Part shown: positions 61,116 through 64,000 of the stretch, one piece after another
Layout of the letters: each line of letters opens with the position of its first letter
How positions within the stretch are numbered: the first letter of the stretch is position 1
DNA from: Burkholderia pseudomultivorans
Lineage (GTDB): Bacteria; Pseudomonadota; Gammaproteobacteria; Burkholderiales; Burkholderiaceae
Direction of reading: 5' to 3'
DNA length: 64,000 nt
Assembly: GCF_001718415.1 (NCBI RefSeq)
Contig: NZ_CP013378.1
Coordinates: 1,550,001 to 1,614,000, forward strand
Made by a program: the position numbers and the translations under genes
Notes under the pieces: generated by a model
What the model was told of the DNA's origin: nothing
What the model saw: the letters and a program-made list of their open reading frames with translations, nothing else
The model's database searches: none

Positions 61116-62458
61116 GATGTGACCGCGATCAGTTCGAATTTCAGGTCATTGATGCCAGTCGGCGCGTAGATCATCGCGGACTGGGCCTGCAGCATGCGCT
61201 CGTACAGCGCGCCGCGCGAATCGAGCGCGAAGTAGCATGCGCCGGGGCGCACCGGAATCGCGGGCGGCACCTGCGGCGTATACGCGAGCCGCACGCCGGG
61301 CATCGCCGACAGCACGAGCTTGTCGACGTCGTCGGGTGCGCCGACCTTGAAGCGGGCCGGCACGGCCTCGACGAGCTCGACGCTCGGCAGGTCCGCGGAC
61401 ACCGCGAGGTAGAACGCGGTCTTCTCGTCGATCTTGCCGGAGTCGAGCCGGCCGAGATGGAACGACGGACGCACTTCGTCGAGCGTGATCGCGAAGTAGC
61501 GCGTCGAGATCACGGTGTCGAGCAGCTCGCGCAGCATCAGGTCGAGGCGCGCGAAGCTCGGCCCCGGATCGTCGTGGCGGTACACGGGCAGATCGGCCAG
61601 CGAATAGCCTTTCGAGAACGTCATCAGCTGGCCCGCGAGGCGCAGCAGTTCCTGGAACAGCCGTTCGGGGTGCAGCGCCGCGTGCTGGTGCAGGTGCGCC
61701 AGCGTCGCGAACGCGGCGTTTGCGGTGTGCAGCAGCCAGAACGACGCGATGTCGCCGGAGCGGAATTCGATGATGTTCTTCGACGGCTCGCGGTGAAAGC
61801 CGTACAGCGCGTTCACCTTCGCCTGCAGCGCGTCGATCAGCTGGCGCAGCCGCTGGTGCAGGATCGGCGATGCGTCGATCGCGAGGCACGGCGGCACGAA
61901 GCTGTCGTCGATCTCGAAGCCGGACGTCGCGGTGCGGCGCACGCGCACGAGCGGCACCGACAGCAGCTGGTCGCGCGGCTCGCTGTGCGCGATCAGCTTC
62001 ACCTGCGTCTTCAGGAACGTGATGTCGGCCTCGGCCGCATCGGTGAAGTTGTCGGCGACGCTGGTCTGCTCGCTGACGAAGCGCGTCGTGAAGCCGGCAG
62101 CCGGATCGTCGCTGTAGTTGGTGCCGTTCTCGCGCAGCGGATGCAGCGCGAGATAGAACACGAATTCGTTGATGCCGTCGGGCAGCGTGTCCAGTGCGAT
62201 CGGCGGCGGCAGGTCGTCCGCCTGCGGCGCCGCATAGAGCGCGCCGTCCGGAAACACGAGCGCCAGCTCGGCGACGCGCAGCACGTTGCTGCCGAGCGCA
62301 TCGCGGTCGATGCGCACCGAGCGCACGCCCCAGTTGTACGGCTGGATCGCCTGGATGGACTCGAACAGGCGCGCTTCGTGGTACGCATCCTGCCGCTGAA
62401 AATGTTGAGGCCGGAGGAACAGCCCTTCCCCCCACAGCACCTTGGCCGAATAACTCAT
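61112..62458 (-). CDS. tssK: Type VI secretion system baseplate protein TssK
   Basis: A 448-residue cytoplasmic protein. It opens with the family hallmark KVLWGEGLFLRPQHFQRQDA. It also has YNWGVRSVRIDRDAL, ELALVFPDGALYAAP, VPLVRVRRT, FWLLHTANAAFATLAHLHQH and a C-terminal receptor domain ending TGINDLKFELIAV. TssK links the baseplate to the TssJLM membrane complex. Normal length. It is coupled to tssL. Confidence 0.97.
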   Translation of the reverse strand: MSYSAKVLWGEGLFLRPQHFQRQDAYHEARLFESIQAIQPYNWGVRSVRIDRDALGSNVLRVAELALVFPDGALYAAPQADDLPPPIALDTLPDGINEFVFYLALHPLRENGTNYSDDPAAGFTTRFVSEQTSVADNFTDAAEADITFLKTQVKLIAHSEPRDQLLSVPLVRVRRTATSGFEIDDSFVPPCLAIDASPILHQRLRQLIDALQAKVNALYGFHREPSKNIIEFRSGDIASFWLLHTANAAFATLAHLHQHAALHPERLFQELLRLAGQLMTFSKGYSLADLPVYRHDDPGPSFARLDLMLRELLDTVISTRYFAITLDEVRPSFHLGRLDSGKIDEKTAFYLAVSADLPSVELVEAVPARFKVGAPDDVDKLVLSAMPGVRLAYTPQVPPAIPVRPGACYFALDSRGALYERMLQAQSAMIYAPTGINDLKFELIAVTS

Positions 62459-62560
62459 GTCAAATCCGGTTAATGTGGCGTTGCGATGTAATCGATTTGT
62501 TCGTGCCCGAATTAAATCGCCAAGTGTTAACTCTTGTTAATTGACATTCGTGCGTCATGT

Positions 62561-63172
62561 TTAACCGCAGCTCACCGACGAAAGCAAATTGAGCGGCTGT
62601 GACGGCGCACCCTGTTGCGGTGCGATGACCGTGCCGTCGGTGACCGTCATCGCGCAGTTATGCAGGCCGATGATTATGCCGGATTTCTCCGACTTTGCCG
62701 GATCGAACGTCAGTTTCCATCGCTGGATTGCGGGATCGCGGAACAGCGCGACAATGCCGAACGCCTGCGCTTCGCGCGAAACCTTTTCGGTCGCCGTATA
62801 GCGCTGGCCCGGAATCAGCGTGATTTCGCGCACGTTCAGCAGGTCGGCGCCCAATGCGGCCTTTTCCTTGGTCGGATCGGTAAATGCGTCGAACGGCGCC
62901 TGCTGGAATGAGGTCGGGTCCTTCAGCGCATAGAGTCGCACGACGAGCGCGAGCGGCTTGTTGTCGGTCGCGGCGTTCAGGTTCGGCGCCGCGGCGAGCG
63001 TGATGCCGATGTTGCGCGGCGGCTTCTGCGCGTCGGGCACTTCGGGCTTGCCGATGCCGGCGGCCGACATGACGGCGCTCGCGGCGGAGCCGAGCAGCGG
63101 GGCGGCCGCGCAGCCGGCCAGTAGCGCGCAGGCGGCCAGCGTCAGCGCGTAGCGAATCATGGTCGGTCTCAT
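62561..63172 (-). CDS. tssJ: Type VI secretion system outer-membrane lipoprotein TssJ
   Basis: A 203-residue lipoprotein. The signal peptide MRPTMIRYALTLAACALLAG ends at lipidated Cys21. The beta-sandwich TssJ domain has ITLAAAPNLNAATDNKPLAL, VVRLYALKDPTSFQQAPFDA, REITLIPGQRYTATEKVSRE and GIVALFRDPAIQRWKLTFD. It anchors TssM to the outer membrane. The ATG at 63172 is preferred; ATG at 63160 is possible, while a longer frame from 63208 spoils the signal peptide. It leads the leftward tssJ-tssK-tssL unit. Confidence 0.93.
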   Translation of the reverse strand: MRPTMIRYALTLAACALLAGCAAAPLLGSAASAVMSAAGIGKPEVPDAQKPPRNIGITLAAAPNLNAATDNKPLALVVRLYALKDPTSFQQAPFDAFTDPTKEKAALGADLLNVREITLIPGQRYTATEKVSREAQAFGIVALFRDPAIQRWKLTFDPAKSEKSGIIIGLHNCAMTVTDGTVIAPQQGAPSQPLNLLSSVSCG

Positions 63173-63250
63173 CGTGTTTCCGGCGTGTCGCCTTTTGCTC
63201 CCTGTCAAATCTACCGGGCATTTCAGCGTCGACGCGAATGCCGGTCGTCC

Positions 63251-63260
63251 TACCGATCAA
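63251..63260 (-). repeat. TTGATCGGTA element facing tssJ
   Basis: On the minus strand the sequence reads TTGATCGGTA, identical to the + strand copy at 63458-63467. It lies 79 bases before the tssJ ATG. Confidence 0.45.
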
Positions 63261-63442
63261 CTATTAAGCAGCGCGCGTCGCGACAGGCATTCGGAAATTT
63301 TTTCCGCCGTCCGGGCGGCCCGCCCGGGAACCAGTAAAACTTGCGCGTTCCGGCCGCCAGGAAAATCGTCGCGCACGTGCTGCGACAGGCTTTTCGAGGG
63401 GGTAGCGCCCGGTTTTAAAAGGAATTACTCTGCACGCGACGA

Positions 63443-63471
63443 TTGAATTATGAAAAATTGATCGGTACTAT
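63443..63471 (+). promoter_or_regulatory. Probable sigma-70 promoter of the rightward T6SS operon
   Basis: TTGAAT (63443-63448) and TACTAT (63466-63471) are separated by 17 bases. The -10 ends 75 bases before the lipoprotein ATG. The spacer and -10 overlap the TTGATCGGTA element, a place where a repressor could act. Confidence 0.6.
63458..63467 (+). repeat. TTGATCGGTA element facing the rightward T6SS operon
   Basis: Identical to the copy on the minus strand at 63251-63260. Here it overlaps the promoter spacer and the first two bases of the -10. Confidence 0.45.
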
Positions 63472-63546
63472 ACCCGCGCGCTTCTTGCAAAGCAAAAGAA
63501 CCAGATTCTCAACGATTTTAAAACTCACGCGCCGGTGGATATAACG

Positions 63547-64000
63547 ATGAAAGACCGTCTCTTCGCAAAATTGTCCGGGGTAGTGCTGGCCTGCGGCGTG
63601 ATCGCCGGCTGTGCGACCCAGCCGACGCCGCCGACCGCCGATGTATTCAACAAGTCGCTGGCCGATGCGGACGCGGTTGCGAAATCGGGTGATCAGGACA
63701 AGGCGCTCGGCCTTTACCAGCAGCTCGCGAAGTCGGATCCGACGCGCGAGGAACCGTGGTCGCGCATCGCGCAGATCCAGTTCGCCCAGAACCACTACGG
63801 CCAGGCGATCGTCGCCGCCCAGGAAGCGCTGCAGCGCGATGCGACCGACCGTCAGGCGAAGAGCGTGCTGGCCGTCGCGGGCCTGCGCATCGCGACGCAG
63901 TCGCTCGGCGAGCTGCGTCAGGACGCCTCGCTCGCGGGCGATGCGAAGTCGGACGCGCAGGCGCTGGCGAAGCAGCTGCGCGAAACGCTGGGCGAGAACG
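63547..64000 (+). CDS. T6SS-associated TPR-like lipoprotein (partial)
   Basis: The frame is open to the right edge; 151 residues are visible. The signal peptide ends at lipidated Cys22 (VLACGVIAGC). The mature part has TPR-like helical repeats: DADAVAKSGDQDKALGLYQQ, LAKSDPTREEPWSRIAQIQF and HYGQAIVAAQEALQRDATDR. In Burkholderia T6SS clusters a TPR lipoprotein of this kind sits just before tssB and tssC. Its role is not known; an outer-membrane or accessory assembly role is inferred from context. Confidence 0.85.
   Translation, partial: MKDRLFAKLSGVVLACGVIAGCATQPTPPTADVFNKSLADADAVAKSGDQDKALGLYQQLAKSDPTREEPWSRIAQIQFAQNHYGQAIVAAQEALQRDATDRQAKSVLAVAGLRIATQSLGELRQDASLAGDAKSDAQALAKQLRETLGEN

Larger units (their letters stand above)
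63173..63546. other. Divergent T6SS control region
   Basis: About 374 bases between tssJ (leftward) and the TPR lipoprotein (rightward). No gene is seen. It holds a good rightward promoter, a CCGGGCG/CGCCCGG inverted repeat near 63311-63327 beside a T tract, and two copies of TTGATCGGTA facing opposite ways. AT content is higher than in the coding sequence on both sides. Confidence 0.6.

Noticed and set aside
63301..63330. CCGGGCG/CGCCCGG repeat as a terminator in the T6SS control region
   Set aside because: It lies in a divergent promoter region where no transcript should end, and the T tract is on the wrong side for the rightward direction; recorded only as a structure.

Overview
The window is about 64 kb of high-GC (roughly two-thirds G+C) DNA with strong GC third-position bias. 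Gene content and order (ugp transport genes; gltBD; a TPP-riboswitch thi operon; mlaFEDACB, an ABC-2 exporter, ibaG, murA, the his operon and tatABC in one run; petABC; sspAB; tRNA-Thr; then a type VI secretion cluster) point to the main chromosome of a Burkholderia, most likely a member of the B. cepacia complex. This is inferred from gene recognition and synteny, not from a database search.

Layout. 1-2960: tail of ugpA, then ugpE, ugpC and ugpQ (glycerol-3-phosphate and glycerophosphodiester uptake and breakdown). 3135-4773: an OmpW-type porin and a degenerate REP-associated (Y1/HUH) transposase relative. 5064-11319: gltB and gltD, ammonia assimilation. 11634-18912: an alanine/sodium symporter and a 2'-5' RNA ligase on +, facing a leftward run of an SbmA/BacA-like ABC protein, an SDR protein, an MFS transporter and dadA. 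19147-22884: TPP riboswitch, a short leader ORF, thiO, thiS, thiG and thiE. 22931-29399: retrograde phospholipid transport (mla), an ABC-2 exporter and ibaG. 29413-39416: murA, hisGDCB, marC, hisHAFIE, a DUF4870-like protein and hinT. 39509-41132: tatABC. 41292-47558: DegS-like protease, NIF3-like protein, cytochrome bc1 (petABC) and sspAB. 47578-47653: tRNA-Thr.

From about 47.7 to 60.2 kb the window is accessory. It holds a secreted protein of unknown function, a two-helix membrane protein resembling DUF6708, a broken DUF1493-like gene with a truncated STM2901-like neighbour, another coding fragment, and a compact polysaccharide locus (three glycosyltransferases, a Wzx-type flippase and a Wzy-like polymerase) with no initiating transferase or export genes. 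An amino-acid-binding protein and three small unknown proteins follow. From 60.3 kb the core type VI secretion cluster begins: tssJ-tssK-tssL leftward, and a TPR-like lipoprotein rightward that runs off the end.

How the genes fit together: long co-directional runs with 1-4 base start/stop overlaps (ugpAE, thiGE, mlaFE, mlaCB, murA-hisG, marC-hisH, hisFIE, petAB, tssLK) suggest translational coupling. The most unusual items are the transposase relative that appears to have lost both its HUH histidines and its tyrosine, the leader ORF overlapping thiO, an extra N-terminal domain on ThiE, an SDR lacking the catalytic tyrosine, the DUF1493 gene split by one in-frame stop, the small polysaccharide locus beside the T6SS, and a 10-base element that occurs once facing each T6SS transcription unit.
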